NCBI GenBank assembly: GCA_003157295.1
Contig: PMJF01000073.1
Coordinates: forward strand, 1 to 17,622
Direction of reading: 5' to 3'
DNA from: Candidatus Moraniibacteriota bacterium
GTDB lineage: Bacteria > Patescibacteriota > Minisyncoccia > Moranbacterales > UBA11712
Length of the DNA stretch: 17,622 bases
The notes beneath the pieces are model-generated. The model did no database searches. It saw nothing but the letters and a program-made list of their open reading frames with translations, and had not been told where the DNA came from. A program made the translations under genes and the position numbers. Below, one piece after another: positions 5,278 to 13,639 of the stretch. Position 1 is the stretch's first letter; the number at the start of each line of letters is the position of its first letter.

Positions 5278-6912
5278 CTAGATTCCACTCGCTTCTGTTG
5301 GGTCTTCTGGGATGGTTTGTCGGAAGCGGAATAGTTTGGATGAGAAAAAGCTTTTGATCGAATAGAATTCTTCGAGCTGGAATAGCCGCGCTAAAATAAG
5401 ATAAATTGAAATTCCAACCAGTCCCGAGAAAACCATCTGGGAAAAAACGCCAAGAAAAGTGTCGAGATCGATATAGGGCTGGATGACATATTTGGCCAGT
5501 TGGGCCGTGAAGCCGGCCGCGAGAGCGGAGATGGATATTCGAACCGTCGTCGAAATAATTTTGCGGTCGTCGAGATATTTCATCTTCACTCGCAAAACGA
5601 GCAAAAGAAGGAACATATTGACGGCGCTCGCGAGAGAAAAGGCCCAAACAAGTCCCAAAATTCCAAAAAAATGGGACAAGACAATGGCGGAAACAAGATT
5701 GACCGCTTCACTGGCCAGTCCCGTATAAAACGGAACTTTCGTGTTGTGAAGAGCATAAAATGATCGGGCTAGAAGCGGGACAAGACTTTGGGCGAAGAGG
5801 CTTACGGCAAAAATTCCTAAAGACTGGAAAGTGAGAATGGTGTCTTCCCAATCGAATTTTCCGGTCCCTAGGACCACTCGCACGATTTGAGCCCTGAGAA
5901 CTAGGATCAGGACGCTGGCCGGAATGACAAAAAAGAGGATCTGGCGAAAAGTTTGGGAGAAACTGGCGATAAAATTTTCATTCTCTTCTTTGGCGGCAAA
6001 ATGAGAGAGGGTCGGGAATATGGCCAGAGCGAAAGGAATGGCAAAAATTCCCAAAGGAAAACTTTGCAGATTATTGGCAAAATTGAAAATAGAAAGGCTT
6101 CCTGTGGCGAGAGTCGAAGCGATGACGGTGACGATCAATAAGTTTACTTGCGTGACCGCCAATCCCATCGTTCTCGGGATCATCAGTTTGAGGACTTTTT
6201 GAAGATGGCGATTCTTGAGATCAAGAACAGGGTGATAATGAAAACCGCTAAGTCTCACAGCCGGATATTGGATCAGCATATGAAGCATAGCTCCCAAAAC
6301 GACTCCCCAAGCCAAGCCGATAATACCAAAATGAGGCACAAAAAAAATGGCTCCGATAATAATTCCCAGGTTATACATTATGGGAGCCAGCGAATAGATC
6401 AAAAATCTTTTAAGCGAGTTCAAAATGCCGCCGAAAATGCCGCTTATGCCGAGAAAAATGGGGCTGAGGAACATTATGCGCGTCAACATAACAACTTGAG
6501 CCATCTTATCTCCGGAAAAACCGGGAGTAATAAGTTTCATGAGCGCGGGCGTGAATATGACGAAGATTCCGCTAATAATCAGGAGCGCCAAAAGAGCCGC
6601 GTTGAGCAGGCTATCGGCCAATTTCCAAGCTTCCTTCTCTTCGTTGCGGGCGATGAGACCCGTAAAAACAGGAATGAAAGCCGCGCTCAAAGCTCCGAGA
6701 ATAAGAAGATTGTACAAGAGATCAGGGACTCGAAAAGCGGCATAATATACATCGAGCGTGTCCCCCGCTCCAAAATGGGAGGCCAAAATACGGTCGCGCA
6801 AAAGCCCTAAAACCCGGCTCAAAATTCCCGCCGCGGAGATTATCAAGGCGGCCGAGGATATGGACGAAGAAGGCCGAAAACTGACAATTTTTGCGCTTAA
6901 TCTTTTGATCAT
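5278..6912 (-). CDS. murJ: MurJ/MviN-type lipid II flippase (MOP superfamily)
   Basis: A 544-aa polytopic membrane protein, close to the family size of 510-550 aa, with about 14 hydrophobic segments. MurJ moves undecaprenyl-linked lipid II across the cytoplasmic membrane for peptidoglycan synthesis. The N-terminal family signature is clear: SRVLGLLRDRILASHFGAG (32-50) with Arg33 and Arg39, and Asp54, matching R18, R24 and D39 of the E. coli protein by my alignment. The segment FANNLQSFPLGIF (278-290) has Asn281 where E. coli MurJ has the essential Arg270 (see findings). The start overlaps the stop of the DUF4012 gene by 4 nt (ATGA), implying translational coupling. It is the last gene of a glycan-type cluster, so it might flip another polyprenyl-linked glycan (a Wzx-like role) as well as or instead of lipid II. 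A soluble tail of about 20 residues ends the protein. Confidence 0.92.
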   Translation of the reverse strand: MIKRLSAKIVSFRPSSSISSAALIISAAGILSRVLGLLRDRILASHFGAGDTLDVYYAAFRVPDLLYNLLILGALSAAFIPVFTGLIARNEEKEAWKLADSLLNAALLALLIISGIFVIFTPALMKLITPGFSGDKMAQVVMLTRIMFLSPIFLGISGIFGGILNSLKRFLIYSLAPIMYNLGIIIGAIFFVPHFGIIGLAWGVVLGAMLHMLIQYPAVRLSGFHYHPVLDLKNRHLQKVLKLMIPRTMGLAVTQVNLLIVTVIASTLATGSLSIFNFANNLQSFPLGIFAIPFALAIFPTLSHFAAKEENENFIASFSQTFRQILFFVIPASVLILVLRAQIVRVVLGTGKFDWEDTILTFQSLGIFAVSLFAQSLVPLLARSFYALHNTKVPFYTGLASEAVNLVSAIVLSHFFGILGLVWAFSLASAVNMFLLLLVLRVKMKYLDDRKIISTTVRISISALAAGFTAQLAKYVIQPYIDLDTFLGVFSQMVFSGLVGISIYLILARLFQLEEFYSIKSFFSSKLFRFRQTIPEDPTEASGI

Positions 6913-9497
6913 GGGGTTTTTTCCAGCGTCAAGCCGATAAATTTATCCGTGTCGAGAGAGCTTTCCATTTTCAAGTAGCCGGGATTATAACTGACGTCAT
7001 CGGGATAGCGCCAGATCAACCGATAATTTTGGGGAATCTTGACTTCGGATACAAGCTTGCTTCCCAGGCTCCCGGATTGTTTTTGGTACAAGACCGAAAA
7101 AGAATCAGCCGGGTGATGAAGATCATCGAACTTCAGCTTGAAAGGCAATCGATATTTATATTCCAAAACCATCGTCTCGCCGGGACTGACATAAGTCCAG
7201 TTGGCGAAAACGGTTTTATGGTTTTCCGTATAAATGCGGGTGCCGGTTTTTTCATCGACTTGGGTCGCATCTTCCGTGGCTTGTACTTGGGGATCTTTCT
7301 TGAATCCGAGCGACTGATAGTCAAGCGGTGGCGAAACAAATTCCCGAGTCTGGCCGCTGGCCTCAAGGAGAGTGGCTCCCTCGGGAACGTAGACCCTCAT
7401 ATAATCAGAATTCACTTTGTTCCACCAATCTTGTTCTTTGTTACCTCCGTTATGTTTACGCGTTACGCTTACCGTGTCAATAATGCTTCCGTCTCCCTGA
7501 ATAACGCTCGAATGGTTGATGGTTTCGTCAATCACTCCGTCGGTTTTGTAGCCGCTAATATTGGTATTGATGACAGAAAGATAATCCTTGCTGGTGTTGA
7601 GTACTTCGCCAGACCAGCCCTGCTGAGAGATAAGTTTTTGAATATTGTAATTCTTTGAATATAACAGCAGGTGTTTTTCTTTAAGGGAATTATTCAGCAC
7701 TTCGAGGATCCGGATCATCTGGCTGAGATCTTTTGAGCTGAATATTTTGTCCAGGATCTTGGGAGTAAGATCGGCAATGAATTTTTTGGGTTTATTTAAT
7801 TCCTTGTCATAATTAACCTCCACTTCAGTCTGTGTCTTTTCAATAAAATTGGACTCGTCAACAGTTGTGTTATATTCCGGCATTTCAATGGGACCCGTGA
7901 TCTTGAGAAGGTCTTGAAGCAGGTTCGGGGTTATTGAAATGATCCCATCTACCGTCGGACCGCCGGTTTTTTCATAAAACCAGGAAACTTTTTCGGCCGA
8001 GGCCGGGAAATCGGGAAACCAATTAGCATCGTGCATGGTCCAGGCAGCGCTCATCTTTTGGATCGGTTCGGGAGGAATGATCTTGGCTTGAAGCTGGCCG
8101 TCAGGGTTATAGATATCGTCCACGAAAAGATTTTTGATCCGGCCATTGGATATGTCCAGGATCCCATAACTTCCAATAAACCCGCCGGTAGCTCGCATTT
8201 CCTGGTTGTTTTGGAATAAAAACAAAAATTTTCGTGGGCCGTTATATCCCAGGATATCCAGAAAGATCTGTGAATAATCCAAAAAGTTTTTTATGTTTGA
8301 GGTGACAAGCGGCAATTTACTCCTAAGATCAGCGAAAGTGGGCTTGATCTCCTCGGGCAAGTCGTCAAGATTGACCTTATTCAAGTTTTCTTGCGCTTGA
8401 GTCAGCTCTTTGTCGGCGCTTCCCACGCCGTCGCGAAGGCTGATGAAGATATCGGTCAAAGACGGCTGGCTTGAATCGCCTGCTTCCTTCAACGGATTTT
8501 TGATCTGGTTTAGAGATTTTAAGGATGTTGCCAGGCTCTTTCCGGAAAGAGCCATGTTTTCTCCGGCCGCCATCAGATAATTTGCGCTGGCCACCTTGGA
8601 CACGCCGGGAATGAATCGCAGAATTTCGCTAAATTTTCCGCCAATTTCGGAAATATTTTGATGAGCGCTACTCAACAATTCATAGGATTCTTCAAAATTG
8701 ACGGCCGCCTTGTCCAGTTGTCCGCTGGAAAGATTATCCTTAGCCTGGGCAAACTGCCCCAGAGCTTCCTGGCTTTGGGACAGAACGGTTGATTTAGCGC
8801 CCAATCCCTTCTGCAAAAAGGAAAAGCTGGGTATCAACAGGGAAAAAATGAGAAGAACCGCTGCAAAATGCATTCCATATTTAAGATTTTTCCCTATCAG
8901 ATAATCTGAAGAAAATAATTTCGAAAAGCTAAATTTAATTTCTTTATCAAATTTATCCGAATCCAATCTTTCTTTTCCGCGCCGACGCCTTCCTTTTTCA
9001 CTTCTTAAATTTTTGACCAAATTATCGGCGGACCTTTCCAGGTTAACTTGAAGGGACTCGGCCGGCTGGAAAAGATAACTCTCCGGTAGATCATTCGGGA
9101 CATTTTCAAAAAAATATTCCGCCCCTTGATCCGGTTCATGATCGGTAAAAGTTTGGCTATCAGAGACACGCGAAACTGATAACAGATCGTCAGATACCGC
9201 TTGGCCAAGCTGGATTATGTTGGGACGGCGCGCTGATTTCTCTTCCTCCGCCCCGTTCTCGCTAGCGGCAATTTCATTGTTCCAGGGCGTTTCTTCAAAT
9301 ATTTCCTCATAAAATGTTTCGGTCGTTCGTCTTATATCGGAAAATTTCTGGTATGTTTTCGGTTTCTTTTTGACTATTTTTTCCGAAATAATAACGGTTT
9401 TTTTCAGTTTCCTTATTTTTTCCAGATCCAAAGAACCGTCCAGGCGAGTCGGCCGAACGTCAAACATTTGTTTTAGGATTTGTTTTCGTTTTGACAT
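6909..9497 (-). CDS. DUF4012 large membrane-anchored protein
   Basis: An 862-aa protein of unknown function. Residues 1-205 are a charged, low-complexity region with a basic patch RRRRGKER (170-177), predicted cytoplasmic. One membrane segment spans about 207-227. The rest (about 230-862) should lie outside. It starts with helical, possibly coiled-coil repeats (230-410). The DUF4012 core follows, recognised by FQNNQEMRATGGFIGSYG (428-445) and DANWFPDFPAS (490-500). An Ig-like or beta-rich C-terminal part contains WTYVSPGETMVLEYKYRLPF. The topology recalls LytR-CpsA-Psr enzymes, which move glycans from lipid carriers to the wall, but I see no LCP motif. It begins 7 nt after a GT4 gene and overlaps murJ by 4 nt, which places it firmly in the glycan cluster. 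A role in attaching or organising the surface polymer is inference. ATG at 9497 has only a weak GAG upstream. Confidence 0.88.
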   Translation of the reverse strand: MSKRKQILKQMFDVRPTRLDGSLDLEKIRKLKKTVIISEKIVKKKPKTYQKFSDIRRTTETFYEEIFEETPWNNEIAASENGAEEEKSARRPNIIQLGQAVSDDLLSVSRVSDSQTFTDHEPDQGAEYFFENVPNDLPESYLFQPAESLQVNLERSADNLVKNLRSEKGRRRRGKERLDSDKFDKEIKFSFSKLFSSDYLIGKNLKYGMHFAAVLLIFSLLIPSFSFLQKGLGAKSTVLSQSQEALGQFAQAKDNLSSGQLDKAAVNFEESYELLSSAHQNISEIGGKFSEILRFIPGVSKVASANYLMAAGENMALSGKSLATSLKSLNQIKNPLKEAGDSSQPSLTDIFISLRDGVGSADKELTQAQENLNKVNLDDLPEEIKPTFADLRSKLPLVTSNIKNFLDYSQIFLDILGYNGPRKFLFLFQNNQEMRATGGFIGSYGILDISNGRIKNLFVDDIYNPDGQLQAKIIPPEPIQKMSAAWTMHDANWFPDFPASAEKVSWFYEKTGGPTVDGIISITPNLLQDLLKITGPIEMPEYNTTVDESNFIEKTQTEVEVNYDKELNKPKKFIADLTPKILDKIFSSKDLSQMIRILEVLNNSLKEKHLLLYSKNYNIQKLISQQGWSGEVLNTSKDYLSVINTNISGYKTDGVIDETINHSSVIQGDGSIIDTVSVTRKHNGGNKEQDWWNKVNSDYMRVYVPEGATLLEASGQTREFVSPPLDYQSLGFKKDPQVQATEDATQVDEKTGTRIYTENHKTVFANWTYVSPGETMVLEYKYRLPFKLKFDDLHHPADSFSVLYQKQSGSLGSKLVSEVKIPQNYRLIWRYPDDVSYNPGYLKMESSLDTDKFIGLTLEKTP

Positions 9498-9504
9498 ATT
9501 TATT

Positions 9505-10632
9505 TCACTCGGTTTCGTATATTTTCAGTGTTTGTCGAGTCATTTCTTCCCAGTTATATTTTTTTACTTGTTTCCTGCCGGCTGCAATCAATTTTTCTTT
9601 CAGTTCGGTGTCGATGAGAACTTTTTCGATCGCTTCGGCTATTTCTCCGGTCGCTTTCGGATCAAAATAATGAGCAGCTTCTCCCAAAATTTCCGGAAGA
9701 CAGGAGCTGTTGGAACATATTACCGGCGTGTCCTCGCACATCGCTTCAAGCGGCGGCAGACCGAAGCCTTCGTAGAGAGAAGGGAAAACATAGGCCTGGG
9801 CTTCTTGATAAAAAATGGGCAAGTGATTATCGCTTACAAAATCCGCAAAAACAATATTCTTGATCTTTCCCTCACTTACGAATTTTTTGAGCCTCCGATA
9901 AAAGTAATCTTCTTTTCCGACCAGTACCAATTTCAACAAGGGGTGCTTCCGTGTCACCTCTCGAAAGGCCGTGGCCAGTACATCCAGATTCTTATGCGGG
10001 TAAGCGTTACCCACATAAAGGATATACGGTTTCATTATACCATATTTTTTGAGAACCTCCTGCCGAGGCAGATCAGATGGAATTGCAGGCAAAAGATCAA
10101 CAGCTTCGCAAGTAACAAAGACTTTATCGGGATTTATCTTGAAGTGCTTCAAGATGTCTTTTTTTGTGTGTTCGGAGACCGCCAAAATCGCCTTGGCATG
10201 CTTAACGGCGTTTCTTATGACGATCTTATAAGCAGCCAATTTCAGGCGATAAAATAGCGGAGAAAGAGTCGAGGCCCGCCGGGTAGGAAAATGAAAAAGA
10301 ATGAGATCATGGATCGTCACTACGAATTTTCCCGAGAAAAAATAAGGAACGTTAAAATGAGGAAAATGAACCAGGTCCAGGTTTAACTTTCTCAATATCC
10401 GCGGGAATATTACCTGTTCTCTTAGGCTGTACCAGGGAATATCAGCCAGAACCTTAGTAAAGTTCTTGTTCAACGGCTGGTACTCCTCCCAATTTTCCTT
10501 TCGGAGAAAAATAAAATACTGATTTCCATACGGAGTGGAAATTTTTTCCAAATTTTCTATCAACTTTTGAGTATATCGCCCCAGCCCCTTTCCGACAGAG
10601 CCGTAAAATCTGGCGTCGATGCCAATGCGCAT
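9505..10632 (-). CDS. GT4-family glycosyltransferase (GT-B fold)
   Basis: A 375-aa cytoplasmic or membrane-peripheral enzyme predicted to move a sugar from a nucleotide-sugar donor to a growing lipid-linked glycan. The N-terminal acceptor half opens with MRIGIDARFYGSVGKGLGRY, where the glycine-rich loop typical of this group is visible. The C-terminal donor-binding half has YVGNAYPHKNL (206-216) with a Lys used for phosphate binding in the family, and the EX7E motif with Glu288 and Glu296 (SLYEGFGLPPLEAM). Donor and acceptor cannot be told from sequence. It resembles the gene directly upstream at 10657-11814 in both halves, suggesting an old tandem duplication. ATG at 10632 lacks a Shine-Dalgarno site; 24 nt separate it from the upstream gene. 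Confidence 0.9.
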   Translation of the reverse strand: MRIGIDARFYGSVGKGLGRYTQKLIENLEKISTPYGNQYFIFLRKENWEEYQPLNKNFTKVLADIPWYSLREQVIFPRILRKLNLDLVHFPHFNVPYFFSGKFVVTIHDLILFHFPTRRASTLSPLFYRLKLAAYKIVIRNAVKHAKAILAVSEHTKKDILKHFKINPDKVFVTCEAVDLLPAIPSDLPRQEVLKKYGIMKPYILYVGNAYPHKNLDVLATAFREVTRKHPLLKLVLVGKEDYFYRRLKKFVSEGKIKNIVFADFVSDNHLPIFYQEAQAYVFPSLYEGFGLPPLEAMCEDTPVICSNSSCLPEILGEAAHYFDPKATGEIAEAIEKVLIDTELKEKLIAAGRKQVKKYNWEEMTRQTLKIYETE

Positions 10633-10656
10633 TATTTTTTGATTATGAATATAGAG

Positions 10657-11814
10657 TTACGCATTATTAACTTCTTGAAAAAGAACCAACGACTCTTCAG
10701 CGCATTTTTCCCAGCTAAAAACCGGCGATCTTCTCAAGCTCTCTTTCTTCAAATGATCATACAGCCTTTCGTCGGACAAAACAGACTGCATGGCTTTTGC
10801 GGTCTCGTCAGGGCGAAGAGCGTCTATGAAAATGGCTGCTTTCTCCGCCACTTCGGGGAGAGAGGAATTGTTCGAAGTGATGACCGGCGCTCCTGATGCT
10901 ATGGCTTCGAGAGGAGGAAAACCGAAACCTTCGAAAAAAGAAGGGTACACAAAAAGCGACGCCAGGTTATAAAGATAAACTTTATCCTTTGTATCAACGT
11001 AACCCGTTCTCAGGATGTCATTTTTATATTTTGATCCTTTGATATGTTCGCGGATATTTTTACTGAGGGAGGACATTTTTCCAACAAGAACCAGTTTATA
11101 TTTTTCGAGAGTCGGAAAATTATCGCGCATATTTTCGTATGCCTTTATCAAGGAAAGAATGTTTTTTCGCGGTTCGATCGTTCCGAGAGTCAGAATAAAT
11201 TTATAAGGAAGATCATATTTTTTTTGAACAGCGAGCAACTCCGGACTGTTTCTGTCGATAATCCTAAATTTTTTGTTCAAACCGCTTGGAATCACCGAAA
11301 TATTTTCCGCCCTGACGCCGTAATTTTTTTCAAGATCGCTGGCGGTCGATTCGGAAACAGAAATTATCTTCTTGGCTCTTTGGGCCAGTTTTCGAGGATT
11401 GATCAAAAAATGCCAGATTCTGGTCTTGAGCGGAAATAGTTCCGGAAATCTCTCAAAAGAAAGGTCATGGAAAGTGGTGACAAAGCGGCAATGGCGGCTG
11501 ATCGCGATAAAGTTGATGTTAGGAGCAAAAAAAATATCGGCTCCCCCAATCAACCTGTCTAGTTTCGGCCAGCCGAAAAACCAAAGTGACAAATTGAGCA
11601 GCTTGTTGGGAAAATAAAACTTTTTTTTTGTGACATTGGGATATTTTCCGAGGCGTGCCAGGCGATCATTTCTTTTCTTGAATGAATTGGAAAATAACAG
11701 GTATTTATTTTCCGAGTCTATTTTGAGAATATTTTCCAAAAGTTCCAGAGTATATTCTCCGACCCCGGATATTTTATCCTCCTCAAGGCATCTGGCATCA
11801 ATTCCAATTCGCAT
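10657..11814 (-). CDS. GT4-family glycosyltransferase (GT-B fold)
   Basis: A 385-aa GT4 enzyme. The start is set at ATG 11814, not at the longer open frame to 11958. From 11814 the protein begins MRIGIDARCLEEDKISGVGEY, the same opening as its neighbour at 9505-10632; AGAGGA lies 6 nt upstream; and the longer version would overlap the Wzz-like gene. Donor-half motifs are GTIEPRKN (211-218), carrying the Arg/Lys pair, and EX7E with Glu295 and Glu303 (FFEGFGFPPLEAI). A SESTASDL helix (153-160) matches the usual SE.T..D linker. It starts 2 nt after the stop of the Wzz-like gene, and its ribosome site lies inside that gene's last codons, implying coupling. Sugar specificity is unknown. Confidence 0.9.
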   Translation of the reverse strand: MRIGIDARCLEEDKISGVGEYTLELLENILKIDSENKYLLFSNSFKKRNDRLARLGKYPNVTKKKFYFPNKLLNLSLWFFGWPKLDRLIGGADIFFAPNINFIAISRHCRFVTTFHDLSFERFPELFPLKTRIWHFLINPRKLAQRAKKIISVSESTASDLEKNYGVRAENISVIPSGLNKKFRIIDRNSPELLAVQKKYDLPYKFILTLGTIEPRKNILSLIKAYENMRDNFPTLEKYKLVLVGKMSSLSKNIREHIKGSKYKNDILRTGYVDTKDKVYLYNLASLFVYPSFFEGFGFPPLEAIASGAPVITSNNSSLPEVAEKAAIFIDALRPDETAKAMQSVLSDERLYDHLKKESLRRSPVFSWEKCAEESLVLFQEVNNA

Positions 11815-11816
11815 TT

Positions 11817-12428
11817 TTAGTCCTCTGATATATAATGTTTTACAAAAGCAAAAAATATTCCTAAGATCAAACCAACCAGCGCGGCAATAAAAAGATTTAT
11901 CCGCAAATCCTGCGTATTTTTTGCGGTTATCAGATTTGAAGGATCCACTTTGAACCAATTAGGGTCCCGCGCGTCGGCGTTGAGAGCTTTTGTCCTATCG
12001 GAAATAACAGACGCAATGGCGCTCGAAATTTTTCCAGCTTCGTCGGGACTGGCGGGTGAAAAGCGGACCTCGATTATCTGCGGAGACATTTTGTCGGCGC
12101 TAAAAGTTTTGGCAAGCTGGCGTAAAGACTTGCTGCCGGAATTCGAGCCGGCTTTGCTCAATATTTCCTGGGCTACGCCCGGCATCTTCAGCCACTCCGA
12201 AACAGTCTCGGAAAATTTATCGTCAGCCTGGATCCGATAAAACTGGTCGTATCGGTAATCAGACGTTGACTGGGTTTCTATCCTTCCAATATTGAGAAGA
12301 AGCGATGTTGAATAGGTTTCAGATTGCTTGATCGACCAGATGTAAACCGCTACAACTGCGATGATCACCGCGTAGATAAGGATCGAAACGTTTTTTTTGG
12401 CAATTTTGAAGTATTCTTTGAGCTCCAT
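11817..12428 (-). CDS. Wzz-like chain-length determinant / polysaccharide co-polymerase
   Basis: A 203-aa protein with the two-helix layout of the Wzz (polysaccharide co-polymerase) family. It has a short cytoplasmic N-terminus (MELKEYFKIAKKN), a first membrane segment (about 14-33), an external region (34-175) with ETYSTSLLLNIG near the start as in Wzz domains and SPQIIEVRFSPASPDEA later, then a second membrane segment (about 176-196) and a short tail. Such proteins set the length of surface polymers made by a Wzy polymerase. It is shorter than typical Wzz proteins, lacks the proline-rich motif before the second helix, and has no BY-kinase domain fused. It lies between two glycosyltransferase genes (30 and 2 nt away). 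ATG at 12428 has no Shine-Dalgarno site. Remote but well-supported by topology and context. Confidence 0.75.
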   Translation of the reverse strand: MELKEYFKIAKKNVSILIYAVIIAVVAVYIWSIKQSETYSTSLLLNIGRIETQSTSDYRYDQFYRIQADDKFSETVSEWLKMPGVAQEILSKAGSNSGSKSLRQLAKTFSADKMSPQIIEVRFSPASPDEAGKISSAIASVISDRTKALNADARDPNWFKVDPSNLITAKNTQDLRINLFIAALVGLILGIFFAFVKHYISED

Positions 12429-12458
12429 AATTTGAAAATTCTAATTTTTAAGGCTTGA

Positions 12459-13559
12459 TTATCGGGATTTATGTCTTTTTAAAGCAGTTTCAATATAGTC
12501 TTTCATTCTACTCTTAAATATTTCTCTGTCAAACCCGATGGAACGCGCGCGAATGTCCTTTGAACTGAAATTTGCAGGATCAAATTTTCTCAAAACCTTA
12601 ATTATGTCTTTTGGATGCTGTTTATCGAAAAACAAGCCCTCTTTCCCTTCCTGTACATGCTCGACAATGTCCCCGCCCCGAAAAGCGATGATCGGTTTTC
12701 CCGAAGCCATAGCCTCGATGGCCACAATTCCAAAATCCTCTTCCTGAGGGAAAATGAAGGCCTTGGCGCGGGCATAGGTTTTGGCCAGAGCTTCATCGCT
12801 CAAGCGTCCGGCAAACCGAATGTTAGGATTCGCCATTTTTTCGAGCCGTTTGAGATCGGGTCCGCGGCCGATGATCACGAGCGGCCAACCAAGCTCGTTG
12901 AAGGCCCTGATGACAATGTCAAAGCGCTTGTAGGCCATTAGCCTTCCGACCATCAAGAAGTAATTTCCTTTTTCATCGTCGAGATAGAATTTGTTGATAT
13001 CAACCGGCGGATTTATCACGGTCGATTCTTTTTGATAGTATTTTTTGATCCGGCTGGACACGAATTTCGAGTTGGCGATGTATTCGTCCACCCGATCGGC
13101 GCTTATCCGGTCCCAAAGGCGGATATAATTCATGATAAAAGGAATGAATTTTTTGACCAATCTCGGGAAACCGAATTCCTGGATGTATTTTTGGCAGTCA
13201 TCCCAGGCGTACCTCATTGGAGTGTGGCAATAGCAGACATGAAGAGTTTCCGGCGAGGTGATGATCCCCTTGGCATAACTTGATGAATCGGAAAGAACAA
13301 TATCATATTTTGAAAAATCAAATTGTTCAATGGCCGGAGGCATCAGAGCCGGAAAAATGCGGTGATTGGAGCGTGAATAAGGAAACCTTTGGAGAAAGGA
13401 GGTATATATACGCTTATTTTTGAAGATCCCATGAGTTTTTTTCTCATCATAGATCAGCGTATAAATCGGCGCGTACGGCCAAATTTCCGTGAAGCATTCA
13501 AGCACTCTTTCCGCGCCTCCATATTGGACCAAATAATCATGAACCAAAGCGATTTTCAT
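12459..13559 (-). CDS. GT4-family glycosyltransferase, WbaZ/mannosyltransferase-like
   Basis: A 366-aa GT-B enzyme, first gene of the six-gene cluster. The opening MKIALVHDYLVQYGGAERVL (GGAERV, 14-19) is typical of a GT4 subgroup often annotated as mannosyl- or rhamnosyltransferase. The motif CYCHTPMRYAWD (109-120) is also typical of this subgroup. The donor half has MVGRLMAYKRFD (203-214) and EX7E with Glu274 and Glu282 (EEDFGIVAIEAM). The subgroup differs from the two MRIGIDAR enzymes downstream, so it probably adds a different residue or linkage. The ATG at 13559 lies 6 nt after a strong -10 box and has no ribosome site, suggesting a leaderless mRNA. The exact sugar is not determinable. 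Confidence 0.9.
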   Translation of the reverse strand: MKIALVHDYLVQYGGAERVLECFTEIWPYAPIYTLIYDEKKTHGIFKNKRIYTSFLQRFPYSRSNHRIFPALMPPAIEQFDFSKYDIVLSDSSSYAKGIITSPETLHVCYCHTPMRYAWDDCQKYIQEFGFPRLVKKFIPFIMNYIRLWDRISADRVDEYIANSKFVSSRIKKYYQKESTVINPPVDINKFYLDDEKGNYFLMVGRLMAYKRFDIVIRAFNELGWPLVIIGRGPDLKRLEKMANPNIRFAGRLSDEALAKTYARAKAFIFPQEEDFGIVAIEAMASGKPIIAFRGGDIVEHVQEGKEGLFFDKQHPKDIIKVLRKFDPANFSSKDIRARSIGFDREIFKSRMKDYIETALKRHKSR

Positions 13560-13565
13560 AAGGTA

Positions 13566-13594
13566 ATCATAGCTTTTTTTGGCTGTTTTGACAA
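13566..13594 (-). promoter_or_regulatory. Promoter of the glycosyltransferase-DUF4012-murJ cluster, apparently leaderless
   Basis: On the - strand TTGTCA (13594-13589, 5 of 6) and TATGAT (13571-13566, 5 of 6) are exactly 17 nt apart with an A tract between. The -10 ends 6 nt before the ATG at 13559, so the expected start is the start codon itself. Gaps of 30, 2, 24, 7 and -4 nt among the next six genes suggest one transcript of about 8.3 kb. Confidence 0.8.
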
Positions 13595-13595
13595 T

Positions 13596-13620
13596 AAAAA
13601 AGACATAAATTCATATATCT
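13596..13620 (-). terminator. Weak intrinsic terminator after the dedA-like gene
   Basis: On the - strand AGATATA (13620-13614) pairs with TATGTCT (13607-13601), including one U-G pair, around the loop TGAATT and is followed by TTTTT (13600-13596). The stem is AT-rich and so likely inefficient. It lies 19 nt after the stop at 13640 and abuts the -35 box of the next unit. Confidence 0.5.
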
Positions 13621-13639
13621 AGAGAGGATTTGTATCCAA

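Noticed and set aside
5177..5647. 156-codon - strand frame
   Set aside because: It is in another frame within the 3' part of murJ and would need to ignore a clear membrane protein reading frame.
6148..6810. 220-codon + strand open frame
   Set aside because: It lies wholly opposite murJ and encodes a low-complexity polar product rich in N, K, S and R, as expected from the reverse of a hydrophobic membrane protein gene.
9370..10257. Long open frame of 295 codons on the + strand
   Set aside because: It is antisense to the start of the DUF4012 gene and most of a clear GT4 gene. Its product has no recognisable motif and follows from codon bias of the real genes.
11815..11958. N-terminal extension of the GT4 gene up to 11958
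   Set aside because: It overlaps the Wzz-like gene, has no motif, and the ATG at 11814 has a good ribosome site and the family opening MRIGIDAR.
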